From contig NZ_JAGHRC010000005.1 in the NCBI RefSeq assembly GCF_017743975.1, positions 186,001 through 250,000 on the forward strand: a DNA stretch of 64,000 bases, given 5' to 3'. Shown piece after piece: positions 34,975 to 44,919 of the stretch (position 1 is its first letter; each line of letters starts with the position of its first letter). The notes beneath the pieces were generated by a model, which saw nothing but the letters and a program-made list of their open reading frames with translations, made no database searches and was not told the DNA's origin. The position numbers and the translations under genes are program-made. This stretch comes from Ruegeria sp. R14_0. GTDB lineage: Bacteria > Pseudomonadota > Alphaproteobacteria > Rhodobacterales > Rhodobacteraceae.

Positions 34975-35892
34975 ATGAACCCGATTTTCAAGTTTGAGGG
35001 GATCTATACCCCTGTGGTCACGCCCTATCACGACGATGGCAGCGTGAACTGGGACGCCCTGTCCGAAGTGATCGAATTCTTGATCGACAACGGTGTGCAC
35101 GGGCTTATCTCGGGTGGATCGACTGGCGAGAACTATGCCCAAACCGTCGAGGAACGGCTGGAACTGGCGAAGTTCACGCATAAACAACTGAAAGGTCGAT
35201 TGCCCTTGGTTGTCGGAACCGGAGCGATGCTGACGCCGGATTCGATTGCGCTGGCCTCAGGCGCACGTGAGATTGGCGCCGACGCGATCCTGCTTGCCAG
35301 CCCGCCGTATTCGGTGCCAACCGACCGGGAAAACGCCCTGAACGCGCTGGCCATTGACAAGGCCGCCGACCTGCCGGTGATGCTGTATAACTATCCGCAC
35401 CGCACCGGCACTATGATGGGTGAGGAATTCCTTGACCGCGTCGGTCGCAGCCGGAACTTCTGCGGCATCAAGGAAAGCTCTGGTGATATCAACCGGGTGC
35501 ATCTGCTGGCCCGCGATTACCCGCATATCCAGCTGGGCTGCGGCATGGATGATCAGGCGCTGGAGTTCTTTGCCTGGGGCGCGCCATTCTGGGTGTGCGG
35601 TGGGTCGAACTTCCTGCCTGCGGAACACGTGGCGCTGTATCAGGCCTGCGTGATCGAAGGGAATTTCGCTAAGGGCCGCCGGATCATGTCCGCGATGATG
35701 CCGTTGATGCGGGTTCTGGAACAGGGTGGCAAGTTCATCCAGACCATTAAACACGGCGTCACCATGAACGGGATCGAAGCGGGTGCGATGCGGCCGCCGC
35801 TGAAAGGTCTGAACAAGGACGACAAGCGCGCGTTGGAACAGGTGACGCGCGTGCTGAAAAAGACAATCGCTGACATCATGGCGGAGGGCTGA
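34975..35892 (+). CDS. DapA-family lyase/deaminase, candidate 1-pyrroline-4-hydroxy-2-carboxylate deaminase
   Basis: A 305-residue TIM-barrel aldolase-like protein. GGSTGENYAQT replaces the usual GTTGE, the Schiff-base Lys lies in FCGIKESSGD near residue 166, and the partner Tyr in MLYNYPHRTG. With an aldehyde dehydrogenase and a FAD oxidoreductase directly downstream and an HpbD-like epimerase nearby, the best fit is the hydroxyproline-pathway deaminase that makes 2-oxoglutarate semialdehyde. Dihydrodipicolinate synthase or another keto-acid lyase cannot be excluded. The ATG at 34975 follows GAGGACGG. Confidence 0.82.
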   Translation: MNPIFKFEGIYTPVVTPYHDDGSVNWDALSEVIEFLIDNGVHGLISGGSTGENYAQTVEERLELAKFTHKQLKGRLPLVVGTGAMLTPDSIALASGAREIGADAILLASPPYSVPTDRENALNALAIDKAADLPVMLYNYPHRTGTMMGEEFLDRVGRSRNFCGIKESSGDINRVHLLARDYPHIQLGCGMDDQALEFFAWGAPFWVCGGSNFLPAEHVALYQACVIEGNFAKGRRIMSAMMPLMRVLEQGGKFIQTIKHGVTMNGIEAGAMRPPLKGLNKDDKRALEQVTRVLKKTIADIMAEG

Positions 35893-35895
35893 GCA

Positions 35896-37392
35896 ATGGA
35901 ATTGCTGACACAAGACGAATACAAATCCATCGCCGCGGGCCTGACCCTGCCCACAAGTGCCTTCATTGATGGCGCATACCGCCCGGCGATCTCTGGCGAA
36001 ACCTTCGAGACGGTGAACCCCGCAACTGGCGAAAAACTGGCTGACATCGCGGCCTGTGGCGCTGCGGATGTGGACTTTGCCGTCGAAAAGGCGCGCGAGG
36101 CGTTTGACGATGGCCGCTGGTCGAAATTGCACCCGTCTGACCGCAAGGACGTGCTGATCCGGCTGTGCAAGCTGATGACACGCAACGCCCGCGAACTGGC
36201 GGTGATGGAAAGCATCGACAGCGGCAAAACCATCTTCGACTGTGAAACCGTGGACGTGCCCGAGACAATCCACTGTCTGAAATGGCATGCCGAGGCGATC
36301 GACAAGATCTATGATCAGGTCTCGCCCGCCAGCGACGACCATATCGCAATGGTGGTGCGCGAGCCGATCGGTGTTGTCGGGCTGGTGCTGCCGTGGAACT
36401 TCCCTCTGCTGATGCTGGCATGGAAGATCGGACCTGCTTTGGCCGCGGGCTGTTCGGTCGTCGTGAAACCGGCTGCAGAAACCACACTGACCGCTCTGCG
36501 TCTGGCTGAGCTGGCAATGGAGGCCGGTCTGCCTCGCGGCGTGCTGAACATCGTCCCCGGCGGCGGGGCCGAGGTGGGCGAGCCCATCGGGCGGCACATG
36601 GATATCGACATGGTTTCCTTCACCGGCTCGACCGTAACGGGCAAGCGGTTCCTGACCTACTCCGCCGAAAGCAACGCCAAAGAGGTCGTGCTTGAGATGG
36701 GCGGCAAGAACCCCGCCATCGTGATGGATGATGCCGAGAACCTCGACCGCGTCGCCGCGCATATCGTCAACGGCGCGTTCTGGAACATGGGCGAGAACTG
36801 CTCAGCTTCGTCCCGTCTGATCGTGCACAAGGATGTGAAGGCGGAATTGCTGGAGCGCATCGCCCATCACGCCAAACAGTGGAACATCGGCGACCCGTTG
36901 GACCCGGAAACCCGCATGGGCGCGTTGGTGAGCGAAGGCCACTACAACAAGGTCTGCGGTTATCTGGATCAGGCCGAGAACGTGGTGATCGGCGGCAAAG
37001 CTGACAAAGGCTTTGTCGAGGCGACTGTGGTCGAAGTTCCCGGAAACGACTCGACCTTGGCCCGGGAAGAGATCTTCGGGCCAGTCCTGTCAGTGATCGA
37101 AGTTTCGGGCTTTGACGAAGCCATCAAGATCGCCAACGACACCGAGTACGGCTTGTGCGCTTCGATCTTCACCGCCAACGCCAAACGCGCCATCCGCGGC
37201 GCGCGGGCGATCCGGGCGGGCACCGTGACGGTCAACAGCTTTGGCGAGGGCGACATCACCACCCCCTTCGGCGGCTACAAACAGTCGGGTTTTGGGGGTC
37301 GGGACAACTCGGTCCACGCCCACGACCAGTATACCCAACTCAAGACCATCTGGATCGATCTGGCCGATGATGCGGATGAGGCGGTCGATTGA
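35896..37392 (+). CDS. Aldehyde dehydrogenase, candidate 2-oxoglutarate semialdehyde dehydrogenase
   Basis: A 498-residue NAD(P)-dependent aldehyde dehydrogenase. The Rossmann segment is VLPWNFPLLM, the general base Glu is in LEMGGKNP near 268, and the catalytic Cys in MGENCSASSR near 302. It resembles PuuC-type enzymes (gamma-glutamyl-aminobutyraldehyde) and betaine aldehyde dehydrogenases. Operon context, three bases after the lyase, favours oxidation of 2-oxoglutarate semialdehyde. Its stop overlaps the next gene by four bases. Confidence 0.88.
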   Translation: MELLTQDEYKSIAAGLTLPTSAFIDGAYRPAISGETFETVNPATGEKLADIAACGAADVDFAVEKAREAFDDGRWSKLHPSDRKDVLIRLCKLMTRNARELAVMESIDSGKTIFDCETVDVPETIHCLKWHAEAIDKIYDQVSPASDDHIAMVVREPIGVVGLVLPWNFPLLMLAWKIGPALAAGCSVVVKPAAETTLTALRLAELAMEAGLPRGVLNIVPGGGAEVGEPIGRHMDIDMVSFTGSTVTGKRFLTYSAESNAKEVVLEMGGKNPAIVMDDAENLDRVAAHIVNGAFWNMGENCSASSRLIVHKDVKAELLERIAHHAKQWNIGDPLDPETRMGALVSEGHYNKVCGYLDQAENVVIGGKADKGFVEATVVEVPGNDSTLAREEIFGPVLSVIEVSGFDEAIKIANDTEYGLCASIFTANAKRAIRGARAIRAGTVTVNSFGEGDITTPFGGYKQSGFGGRDNSVHAHDQYTQLKTIWIDLADDADEAVD

Positions 37393-38729
37393 CGGCCTAC
37401 ACCGCAAAACGGCTGCCAAGGCAAACAGGACCGGCAGGATGGAACGCCATTCTGCCGCCACAGACTCCGTTGCCGCAGTTGGACCGGAACCTGTCGGCGG
37501 ACATCACTATTGTCGGCGGAGGGTTTGCGGGCCTGACTGCCGCGCGGCGGCTGCACCAGATTGATCCAACGCTGAAGGTCGTTCTGTTAGAGGCCGGGCG
37601 TTTTGCCGATGGCTCTGCCGGGCGCAATTCGGGCTTCATGATCGACCTGCCGCATGATCTGGCATCGGACAATTATGCAGGCGATGGGCTAGAGGCAGAT
37701 CGGGCAACAATCGCGTTGAACCGGCGTGCCATCAGTTTTGCGACGCAAGTCGGGCAGGACTGCGATCTGCCGCAGGAAATATTCGATCCTTGCGGCAAAT
37801 TCAACGCAGCCGCCACGCGGGCCGGAGATCGGCACAACCAGGAATTCGCCGCTCATCTGGAGCGGCTCGGCGAACCCTGCACGCTGTATGACCGCCAACA
37901 GATGCAAGAGATCACGGGCAGCCCACATTACACATCCGGTCTTTATGCGCCCGGTACGGTGATGATCCAGCCCGCTGGTTATATTCGGGCCTTGTCCTTA
38001 AATCTTTCGACGCAGGTCAATCTGTTCGAAAACTCACCTGTAACCGGGTTCGAAAAACAAGGGGCGGGATGGCTGGTCAAAACACCCGAGGCGCAGATTT
38101 CAACGGGTCGGATTATTCTGGCCAATAACGGCCATCTGGAAAGCTTTGGGTTTTACGAACGGCGATTGATGCACATCTGCCTGTACGCGTCGATCACGGA
38201 GCGTTTGACGAAAGAACAGATCAAAACGCTGGGCGGTCAGCCCCGCTGGTCTGTCACGCCCGCCGACCCAATGGGGACCTCGGTCCGGCGCATCTCGGGC
38301 AGTTACGGCGACCGGATTCTTGTCCGCACATGTTCGACCTTCCACCCGACGATTGAGACCAGCTCCATGCGCCTGCGCAACGCTGGCTGGGTGCATGACC
38401 GTAAGTTCCGTGAACGCTTTCCGCATTTGCCGGACGTCAAGATGGAGCACCGCTGGGCCGGGATGCTCTGCCTCAGCCGAAACGGATCGGCGGCGTTTGG
38501 CGAGCTTGATACCGGTGTCTTCTCGGCCTGTTGCCAGAACGGCCTGGGAATCGCTCGTGGCACGTTGCAGGGCATGGGAGTTGCCGAGCTGGTCACGCAG
38601 GGCGGATCCGACATCGCGGATCATTTCCTGGCCCAGCCCATGCCCCCGCGCCTTCCACCGGAACCCTTCGCGTCATTGGGTGCAAACAGCTATCTGATCT
38701 GGAAAGAGTGGCGATCTGGGAAAGAGTGA
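37389..38729 (+). CDS. FAD-dependent oxidoreductase (DAO/PuuB-like), candidate D-hydroxyproline dehydrogenase
   Basis: A 446-residue flavoprotein with the dinucleotide-binding ADITIVGGGFAGLTAARRL near residue 37 and GRNSGFMIDLPHD, typical of the gamma-glutamylputrescine oxidase/OrdL group. In the proposed pathway it would oxidise cis-4-hydroxy-D-proline or another secondary amine to the imine used by the upstream lyase. It starts at TTG inside the previous stop codon (TTGA), indicating coupling. A polyamine-type substrate is an alternative. Confidence 0.85.
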   Translation: MTAYTAKRLPRQTGPAGWNAILPPQTPLPQLDRNLSADITIVGGGFAGLTAARRLHQIDPTLKVVLLEAGRFADGSAGRNSGFMIDLPHDLASDNYAGDGLEADRATIALNRRAISFATQVGQDCDLPQEIFDPCGKFNAAATRAGDRHNQEFAAHLERLGEPCTLYDRQQMQEITGSPHYTSGLYAPGTVMIQPAGYIRALSLNLSTQVNLFENSPVTGFEKQGAGWLVKTPEAQISTGRIILANNGHLESFGFYERRLMHICLYASITERLTKEQIKTLGGQPRWSVTPADPMGTSVRRISGSYGDRILVRTCSTFHPTIETSSMRLRNAGWVHDRKFRERFPHLPDVKMEHRWAGMLCLSRNGSAAFGELDTGVFSACCQNGLGIARGTLQGMGVAELVTQGGSDIADHFLAQPMPPRLPPEPFASLGANSYLIWKEWRSGKE

Positions 38730-38730
38730 A

Positions 38731-38748
38731 CCTGCCCGTCAGGGCAGG
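38731..38748. terminator. Possible bidirectional terminator between convergent genes
   Basis: CCTGCCC and GGGCAGG form a 7-bp stem with a four-base loop, between the convergent FAD oxidoreductase and SDR stop codons. There is no T-run on either side, so function is uncertain. Confidence 0.4.
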
Positions 38749-39473
38749 CTGAGCTTACTCATTCGCCCCCCATCCACCGTATAGACCTGACCAGTGACAA
38801 AGCTGGCCTCGTCCGATGCTAGGAAAGCGACCATGGCCGCGACCTCTTCGGGACGACCAGTCCGGGCCAAGGGATGAATGCGGCCGATGTCCCGGCGAAA
38901 AGCGTCGGGGTCTGGCTGCGTTTCAATGAAATCCATGTTCAGTTCGGTGTCGATCCAGCCGGGTGCCACGGCGTTGCATCGAACGCCCTCGGCCCCGTGA
39001 TCCACGGCCACGGCGCGCGTCAGGCCATGCAGGCCCGCCTTGCTTGCACAATAGGCGGCGTGGCCGGGATTACTGCCCAAACCTTCGATAGAACCGATAT
39101 TGACGATGCTGCCTCGTGTCCTCCGAAGGTGAGGCAACGCCGCCTTGATCAGCAGAAACGGGGCCGTCAGGTTGACCGACAGATTGCGATGCCAATCCTC
39201 AAGCGACATCTCTTCAACCAGCGCTTCCTGCATCATCCCCGCATTGTTGATCAGGACATCCAGACGCCCTGCCCGGTCGATGACTTGCGCAACCACGTCT
39301 GCCGGGCTGTCAGGATCTCTGAAATCCGCCTCGATCCCTTCAAACTCAGGGTCATCCCCACGCTGTGCGGTGAACACCCGCGCCCCGTCGTGCCGCAACC
39401 GTTCGGCAATGGACCGACCAATGCCGCTGCGCCCTCCGGTGACGAGGGCGGTCTTGCCTTCAAATCGGGTCAT
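38739..39473 (-). CDS. Short-chain dehydrogenase/reductase
   Basis: A 244-residue SDR with TGGRSGIG cofactor motif, NNAG, Ser in GSIEG, and YCASK catalytic pair. ATG at 39473 overlaps the stop of the second SDR by four bases. It is third in the order hpbD-like, SDR, SDR. Substrate is unknown; a hydroxyl oxidation on a betaine-derived intermediate fits the setting. Confidence 0.88.
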   Translation of the reverse strand: MTRFEGKTALVTGGRSGIGRSIAERLRHDGARVFTAQRGDDPEFEGIEADFRDPDSPADVVAQVIDRAGRLDVLINNAGMMQEALVEEMSLEDWHRNLSVNLTAPFLLIKAALPHLRRTRGSIVNIGSIEGLGSNPGHAAYCASKAGLHGLTRAVAVDHGAEGVRCNAVAPGWIDTELNMDFIETQPDPDAFRRDIGRIHPLARTGRPEEVAAMVAFLASDEASFVTGQVYTVDGGRMSKLSLP

Positions 39474-40201
39474 GATACCGGTTTGCCTCCGTTCACTTCG
39501 ACCAACGCACCGCACATATAGCGCGCGGCGTCCGAGGCCAGAAACAGGATCACGTCGGCGATGTCCTCGGGCTCGGCGATGCGGCCCAGCGGGACGGTCT
39601 GCCCCAGTTCGGCCACAGCGCTGTCCGGGTCGAACCCGCGTTTGGCAAAGCCCGAGCGCAACATCGGTGTGTTAACCTCATTCGGACAGACCGCGTTGAT
39701 CCGGATGCCCTGATGGGCGTGATCCATCCCCATGCACTGGGTCAGCGAGGCGATGGCTGCCTTGGTCATGCAATAGACCGCATGGTTCGGACCGGGACGC
39801 AGCCCCCAGCAGGAGGCAGTGTTCACGATCGCACCGCCGCCATTCGCGGCCATGATCGGGATCGCGGCGCGACAGACCCGAAACGGAGCTTCGACGTTAA
39901 CGCCAAGCGACAAAGACCAATCCTGATCCAAGGTCTCGGTGACCGCACCGCGCGTGATAACGCCGGCATTGTTGACCACGATGTCCAGCCCGCCCAGCGC
40001 ATCCGCAGCCTTTTGTGGCAGAGTATCGGCGTAACTCGGGTCCAGCAGATCGCCGGGCAAATGCGCCTCGGCGTCAATCCCTTCAACCGTACGGTCGGCA
40101 ACAGCAACGCGCGCCCCGGCGGCGCGCAGGCGCTGCACCAGAGAGGCCCCGATCCCGCCCGCGGCCCCAGTGACCAAAGCGGATTTTCCTTCGAATTCCA
40201 T
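39470..40201 (-). CDS. Short-chain dehydrogenase/reductase
   Basis: A 243-residue SDR with [12 protein letters not shown], Ser in NTASCWG, and YCMTK. It is 12 bp downstream of the HpbD-like gene and coupled to the other SDR. The two SDRs differ throughout, so they are not a recent duplication and may form a heteromer or act on successive steps. Confidence 0.88.
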   Translation of the reverse strand: MEFEGKSALVTGAAGGIGASLVQRLRAAGARVAVADRTVEGIDAEAHLPGDLLDPSYADTLPQKAADALGGLDIVVNNAGVITRGAVTETLDQDWSLSLGVNVEAPFRVCRAAIPIMAANGGGAIVNTASCWGLRPGPNHAVYCMTKAAIASLTQCMGMDHAHQGIRINAVCPNEVNTPMLRSGFAKRGFDPDSAVAELGQTVPLGRIAEPEDIADVILFLASDAARYMCGALVEVNGGKPVS

Positions 40202-40213
40202 AAACTGCTCCCC

Positions 40214-41317
40214 TCAGAACGATGCTACAGGCCCGCCAAAGCGGGTTTCGTCCGGCACAACGCCCAGACCCGGGCCCGTTGGCACGTTGATATGACCGGC
40301 CTCAATGCGGATTCCATTTTCGGGGTCATAGTGGCCGTCGATATAGGGCGCTGCCAGCCACACACCTTCCAGCAGATCAGGCCTGACGGTCGCACCAATG
40401 TGCGTGCAAGCGGCTGCGATGATATCCCCGCCCCAGCTGTCATCGCATGTATGGGGCAGATTGCGCGCCTCACAAACATCCCTGAACGCGCGCATGGGCT
40501 GCAGACCTCCGATCCGGGTCACTTTCATACCGAACCCGTCCACAAGACCGGTGCCCGCTGCCGTTACAACCGTGTTCAGACTGGTACTGTTTTCGTCCAT
40601 GTAAATCGGGTGGCTCACCTGCGGGCGGATTTTCTGCATGTCTTCGATGGTGTTACAGGGTTGTTCCATCACAAAGGGAATTTCCGGGCATTCGCGACTG
40701 ACGCGCAAGGCATCGCGGGTTGTCCAACCACGGTTTCCATCGACAGCCAGGCGCATACCGGATCCCCGGATCACCTCCCAGACTTTGCGAATGGTTTCGA
40801 TGTCCAACTCGACCGGCCGACCCCCGACCTTGATCTGCAGACGCTGATAACCTTCGGCCAGCTTGTCCGCCGCCAGACGCGCGATGTCGTCCGGGGCACC
40901 CACCCCGGTTGCATAATAAGACGGCACTTTGTCCACCGCAGCACCGCCCATTAGTTTAGAAACGCTGATCCCAAAATTCTTGCCAAGCAGATCATGCGCG
41001 GCGATGTCGATGGCCGCTTTGGCATAGTTGTGCCCGTTCAGCAGGCTATCCATCCGACGATGCAAACCAAGCACAGAGACTTCGGCACCGACCAAATCCT
41101 CAGCCATCAATGCCAAAGCGGCGCGGGCTCCGGCCGCGTGCGCCTCGGCATAAGTGGGGCCGACCGGGCAGGTCTCGCCCCAACCGATCAGGCCATTGTC
41201 AGCAACCAATTTGACCAGCGTTGTATCCAGCGCCCAGACTTCGGCGTTGGCCATCGTGTAGGGGCCGTTCTTGACCGGCAGATCGTGGCTATAGACGTGA
41301 ATTTCGGCGATTTTCAA
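40214..41317 (-). CDS. hpbD: Hydroxyproline betaine 2-epimerase-like enolase-superfamily enzyme
   Basis: A 367-residue mandelate racemase/enolase-type protein. From memory its sequence follows the structurally characterised HpbD of Pelagibaca bermudensis along its whole length, including [33 protein letters not shown] and [19 protein letters not shown]. The two catalytic lysines are in QIKVGG (about 163) and GMKVTRIGG (about 265), and metal ligands in AVDGNRG, VMEQPCN and YMDEN. HpbD epimerises trans-4-hydroxy-L-proline betaine, and also proline betaine, at C2. It starts at TTG with a weak ribosome site. It leads an operon with two SDRs. Confidence 0.87.
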   Translation of the reverse strand: MKIAEIHVYSHDLPVKNGPYTMANAEVWALDTTLVKLVADNGLIGWGETCPVGPTYAEAHAAGARAALALMAEDLVGAEVSVLGLHRRMDSLLNGHNYAKAAIDIAAHDLLGKNFGISVSKLMGGAAVDKVPSYYATGVGAPDDIARLAADKLAEGYQRLQIKVGGRPVELDIETIRKVWEVIRGSGMRLAVDGNRGWTTRDALRVSRECPEIPFVMEQPCNTIEDMQKIRPQVSHPIYMDENSTSLNTVVTAAGTGLVDGFGMKVTRIGGLQPMRAFRDVCEARNLPHTCDDSWGGDIIAAACTHIGATVRPDLLEGVWLAAPYIDGHYDPENGIRIEAGHINVPTGPGLGVVPDETRFGGPVASF

Positions 41318-41345
41318 TGTTTGAATTCCGTGGCGTTCTTGAAAG

Positions 41346-41376
41346 GAAAAAACCCGCCCAATGGTCCGGGCGGGTG
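41346..41376 (-). terminator. Intrinsic terminator of the second MttB-family gene
   Basis: On the minus strand CCCGCCC and GGGCGGG pair across an eight-base loop and are followed by TTTTTT. It separates the MttB-family gene from the HpbD-like operon. Confidence 0.88.
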
Positions 41377-41395
41377 AGTTTCGGGGAAAATGACC

Positions 41396-42943
41396 TTAGT
41401 AGCTTTGGTTCAGCTCATCGGCCGCCGGTATTTCGCGTTCGCGCCGGGCGATGTAGTCCAACAAAGCTTCGTTTTTGGCCTCATCCAGCTTGGGTTCTTG
41501 ATACTCGGCCAACAACGTGCGGGCGCGGTTGAGCGCGCGTTCGGTGATTTCGACACTGCCCTCAGCCTGCCATTGCTCGATCGAGTTGTTGTCGAACAGT
41601 TCGGGCATGAAAAAGGCGTTTTGGAAGTTGTCCTGCGTATGGGGGTGGCCCAGATAATGCCCTCCGGGTCCGACATCGGGCACTGCCGCAATCGCTTGGT
41701 CGAAATCTTGCCACTTGGGGCCTTCGGCCATGCGATAAGCCATAGCGCACTGTTCAGCATCGACGATGAACTTGGCGACAGAACAGTGCATCCCGGCTTC
41801 GTTCCAGCCCGCGCTATGCCAGATGTAGTTGGCACCAGCATGAACAACCGCCTGCAACGTCGTCGCGGATTCGTATCCGGCCTGTGCGTCAAATGTCTTG
41901 GCCCCGCCCAAAGTGTTCGATGTGCGCCACGGCACATCGTAGTGCCGCGCCATCTGACCGATCATGAAGTTCATCAGGCTGATCTCGGGCGTTCCCGCCA
42001 TCGGCGCGCCGGACTTCATGGAAACGGTCGACAGGTAGTGACCGTAGATCGCAGGCGCACCCTTGCGGATCACCTGCGTGTAGGCCAGCGCGCTCAACGC
42101 CTCGGCATTCAGCTGGGCAACGGTTGCCGGAACGGATGCGGGCGTATTCGCGCCGCCCAGCACGAAGGGAGAGCACAATACCGGTTGCTTGCGGCGGCAG
42201 AACGCGCGCATTGCGCCCAGCATGGTTTCGTCCCACACCAACGGCGAGTTGCCGTTGCAGTTGCCGGTGGTGACCGGGTGCTCCTCTAGGAATTCCTCGC
42301 CAAACAGGATCGCGCACATTTCCATGACGTCTTCGGCGTTCTTCGGCGAAGTGGTCATCCCCATGAACGTCTTGTCCGAATGCTTCATCGACGAATAGGT
42401 AATCCGCAGGTGTCGCTGGCTGATCGGGTGGTCGTAGGGCTCAACAATGTGATGCGCCGAGCTGTGCAGCGCGGGCATCATGTGGCTGAGCTTGTGGAAC
42501 ATCGCCAGATCTTCCAGCGTTGGGTTGCGGCGGACGTCGTCAAGATCGCGCAGGAACGGCGCACCCGTCATAGGCACAAAGATCGAGTGCTTTCCACCCA
42601 GCCGCACGTTCTTTTTCGGATCCCGCGCGTGATAGGTAAAATCGCTGGGAATGGTGGCGATCAGCTCGCGCACCAGTCCGCGGTCGAGGTAAACCAACTC
42701 ACCTTCGACCTTGGCGCCGACCTTCTTCCAATCTTCCAGCGCGATCGGGTCGCGAAACTGAACACCGACATTCTCGAGAATATCCATCGAGGCATTGTCG
42801 ATGCGTTCAACCTGCGCGCCGTCCATCACCTCGCACAGAGGGATACCGCGCGTCAGGCCGGGCAGCATTTCAAAGTTCGGGGCGGTGCGCATAGCTCTGC
42901 GGGCAGAGCGTCCACCTGCGCGTGTCGTGGTGCGAATGTTCAC
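41396..42943 (-). CDS. MttB-family (trimethylamine methyltransferase-like) protein, second copy
   Basis: A 515-residue MttB-superfamily TIM-barrel protein (MDILENVGVQFRDPIALEDWKKVGAK region; MTGAPFLRDLDDVRRNPTLEDL; GGHYLGHPHTQDNFQNAFFMPELFDNN near the end). There is no in-frame UAG, so it belongs to the non-pyrrolysine group whose characterised members demethylate betaines, proline betaine included. Between an HpbD-like epimerase and a BCCT transporter, proline or hydroxyproline betaine is the natural guess. The start is GTG at 42943 with GGAGG eight bases upstream. It is only a distant paralogue of the MttB protein at 6.8 kb. Terminators isolate it on both sides. Confidence 0.87.
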   Translation of the reverse strand: MNIRTTTRAGGRSARRAMRTAPNFEMLPGLTRGIPLCEVMDGAQVERIDNASMDILENVGVQFRDPIALEDWKKVGAKVEGELVYLDRGLVRELIATIPSDFTYHARDPKKNVRLGGKHSIFVPMTGAPFLRDLDDVRRNPTLEDLAMFHKLSHMMPALHSSAHHIVEPYDHPISQRHLRITYSSMKHSDKTFMGMTTSPKNAEDVMEMCAILFGEEFLEEHPVTTGNCNGNSPLVWDETMLGAMRAFCRRKQPVLCSPFVLGGANTPASVPATVAQLNAEALSALAYTQVIRKGAPAIYGHYLSTVSMKSGAPMAGTPEISLMNFMIGQMARHYDVPWRTSNTLGGAKTFDAQAGYESATTLQAVVHAGANYIWHSAGWNEAGMHCSVAKFIVDAEQCAMAYRMAEGPKWQDFDQAIAAVPDVGPGGHYLGHPHTQDNFQNAFFMPELFDNNSIEQWQAEGSVEITERALNRARTLLAEYQEPKLDEAKNEALLDYIARREREIPAADELNQSY

Positions 42944-43044
42944 GGGGCAATCCTCCAATCTTGTACTCAGACTGTAGGATTCGGCGCCGTCGCACCTCAC
43001 TGATTGCGATGTCTGCTTGCAAGAAGCGACACCGGCCCGGAACG

Positions 43045-43072
43045 AAAAACGCCGCCCCAAACGGGACGGCGC
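43045..43072 (-). terminator. Intrinsic terminator of the BCCT transporter gene
   Basis: On the minus strand GCCGTCCC and GGGGCGGC pair across a short loop (GTTT) and are followed by TTTTT. It lies 24 bp past the transporter stop. Confidence 0.9.
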
Positions 43073-43095
43073 GTGGGTTTTTTGGAACCCTGAGT

Positions 43096-44919
43096 TTATT
43101 CAGCAGCCTGTGTATCCGCTGCCAGCTTGTCGCGCTGGTTGTCGCGGTACAGCGCCTTGGCCAGCGACACGCACATCAGACCCATCACCATGGTAAAGGG
43201 CAGCGCGCCGATGATCATCGCATTTCGCAACGCATCCAACGGATTACTGTCCCCGGCGGCCAGAATCAGCGTGCCGATCACCGCGGTCAGGATCACACCC
43301 CAGATAATGCGGTGTTTGATACCGGTTTCCTGGCTGCCACCCGACATGATCGTGTTCATCACCAGAATGCCCGAGTCCGCCGACGTGACCAGGAAGGTCA
43401 TGATCAGGATCACGCACATGATGTTCAGCATGGACAGCAGCCCACCGTCGATCATGTAAGACAGCGTGACGAACAGCTTGTTGGTGTTCGACGCGCCAAT
43501 GATCGCACCTTCAGCCGCGCCTGCGAGTTCCAGATCAATCGCCGTGCCGCCCAGGATGGTCATCCAAGCAAAGCACACCAGCGCTGGCGCGAACACACAA
43601 CCCAGAATGAACTCACGCACGGTGCGGCCCTTCGAGATGCGCGCCAGGAACAGACCCACGAACGGCGAGAAGGCGATCCACCAGGCCCAGTAGAACGTGG
43701 TCCAACCTGCCTGCCATCCGAATTGACGCCCCTGCTCACCCGCAGCGTATGCCGCAGCCAGAGTGGCCTCGTCCAGTTCTGCAGCCGCGCCTTCCAAACC
43801 ACTCTTGAAGCCGTCAAAGCTGCCCCAAGCGTTGGTTGCGCCACCCATCAGGGCTTCGGCATGGGCTTGTGCTTCAGCCGGAAGAGCCGCAGCGAATGCT
43901 TCGGCTGAGAGCGGGCCATAGGCACTAAAGCTCAGCGACAGGAAGTGCAGGATATAGTCGACCATCGCCGTACCATAGGTTGTCATGGCAAAGACGAACG
44001 AGCCAAAGACAACAAATGTCCCCAGCAGGATGATCGACAACACAAGGTTCAAGTTCGACAGGTACTTAACGCCCCGGCCAACACCAGACACAGCCGAGAT
44101 GATCGACAAGCTCATGATGACGACCAGACCGGCAATCAGACCCACCTTGCTGGGGGTTGGAACTTCGCCGCCCAGGTCCATAACCCAGCCCATCCCTGTG
44201 ATCGCGTAAACACCGTCGATGAACTGGCTGACACCGTAACCGATGGTTACCGAAACGCCCAGGATCGTTGCGACAACGCCGAGCACGTCAACAACATGGC
44301 CGAGGAATCCGTTCATCAGGCGACCGAACAGCGGAGTCAGTGCGGAACGGATCGTCAGCGGCATGCCGCGCGTGTAGGCGTAGTAAGCCAGCGAAAGGCC
44401 GGTCACGACATAGATTGCCCATGCGTGGAAGCCGTAGTGAAGGAAGGTGAAGCGATAACCCGATTGCAGAGCCTCAGGCGTGTTGCCTTCAACCGCGCCG
44501 GAAACAACCACAGGGTTCGACCCCCAAAGGCCCAGCGGTTCAGCCGTAGCAAAGACCATCAGACCAACACCCAGACCAGCGCCAAACATCATCGAGAACC
44601 AAGAGAAGTTGGAAAACTCGGGCTTTTCACCCGGCGTCCCCATGATCCGCCTACCTGTGGCAGGGATGATGGCGACAATAGCGAGGAAGAAGAAAAACAA
44701 ACCGACAATTATAACGTAGAAGCTGTTGAAGACTTCAAGCAGCTTGCCATTTAGCGTGCCCAGCGTGCTGGTAGCGTTTGCCGGAAAGACCAGCGCCCAG
44801 AGCACGAGGCCCACCATGATGCCCTTGCTGATCAAAGCGATTGGGACGCTGTAGTTTTCATAGAAACCGCCATCGGCCGTTTCTATTTCAACGTCCGTAA
44901 AAGGTTCGGGTATCGACAT
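43096..44919 (-). CDS. BCCT-family betaine/carnitine/choline transporter
   Basis: A 607-residue, 12-helix secondary transporter. The family signature is present as WTTFYWAWWIAFSPFVGLFLARISKGRTVREF, whose Trp residues bind the trimethylammonium group, and the GxGxG-type unwound segment as MMFGAGLGVGLMVF. The helix-3 glycine motif form suggests Na-coupled uptake. GGAGGAG precedes the ATG. Position next to the MttB-family and HpbD-like genes points to uptake of a betaine as a nutrient. Confidence 0.95.
   Translation of the reverse strand: MSIPEPFTDVEIETADGGFYENYSVPIALISKGIMVGLVLWALVFPANATSTLGTLNGKLLEVFNSFYVIIVGLFFFFLAIVAIIPATGRRIMGTPGEKPEFSNFSWFSMMFGAGLGVGLMVFATAEPLGLWGSNPVVVSGAVEGNTPEALQSGYRFTFLHYGFHAWAIYVVTGLSLAYYAYTRGMPLTIRSALTPLFGRLMNGFLGHVVDVLGVVATILGVSVTIGYGVSQFIDGVYAITGMGWVMDLGGEVPTPSKVGLIAGLVVIMSLSIISAVSGVGRGVKYLSNLNLVLSIILLGTFVVFGSFVFAMTTYGTAMVDYILHFLSLSFSAYGPLSAEAFAAALPAEAQAHAEALMGGATNAWGSFDGFKSGLEGAAAELDEATLAAAYAAGEQGRQFGWQAGWTTFYWAWWIAFSPFVGLFLARISKGRTVREFILGCVFAPALVCFAWMTILGGTAIDLELAGAAEGAIIGASNTNKLFVTLSYMIDGGLLSMLNIMCVILIMTFLVTSADSGILVMNTIMSGGSQETGIKHRIIWGVILTAVIGTLILAAGDSNPLDALRNAMIIGALPFTMVMGLMCVSLAKALYRDNQRDKLAADTQAAE

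Noticed and set aside
35257-36762. 501-codon open frame on the minus strand
   Set aside because: Antisense to the DapA-family and aldehyde dehydrogenase genes, His/Arg-rich composition typical of a shadow frame.
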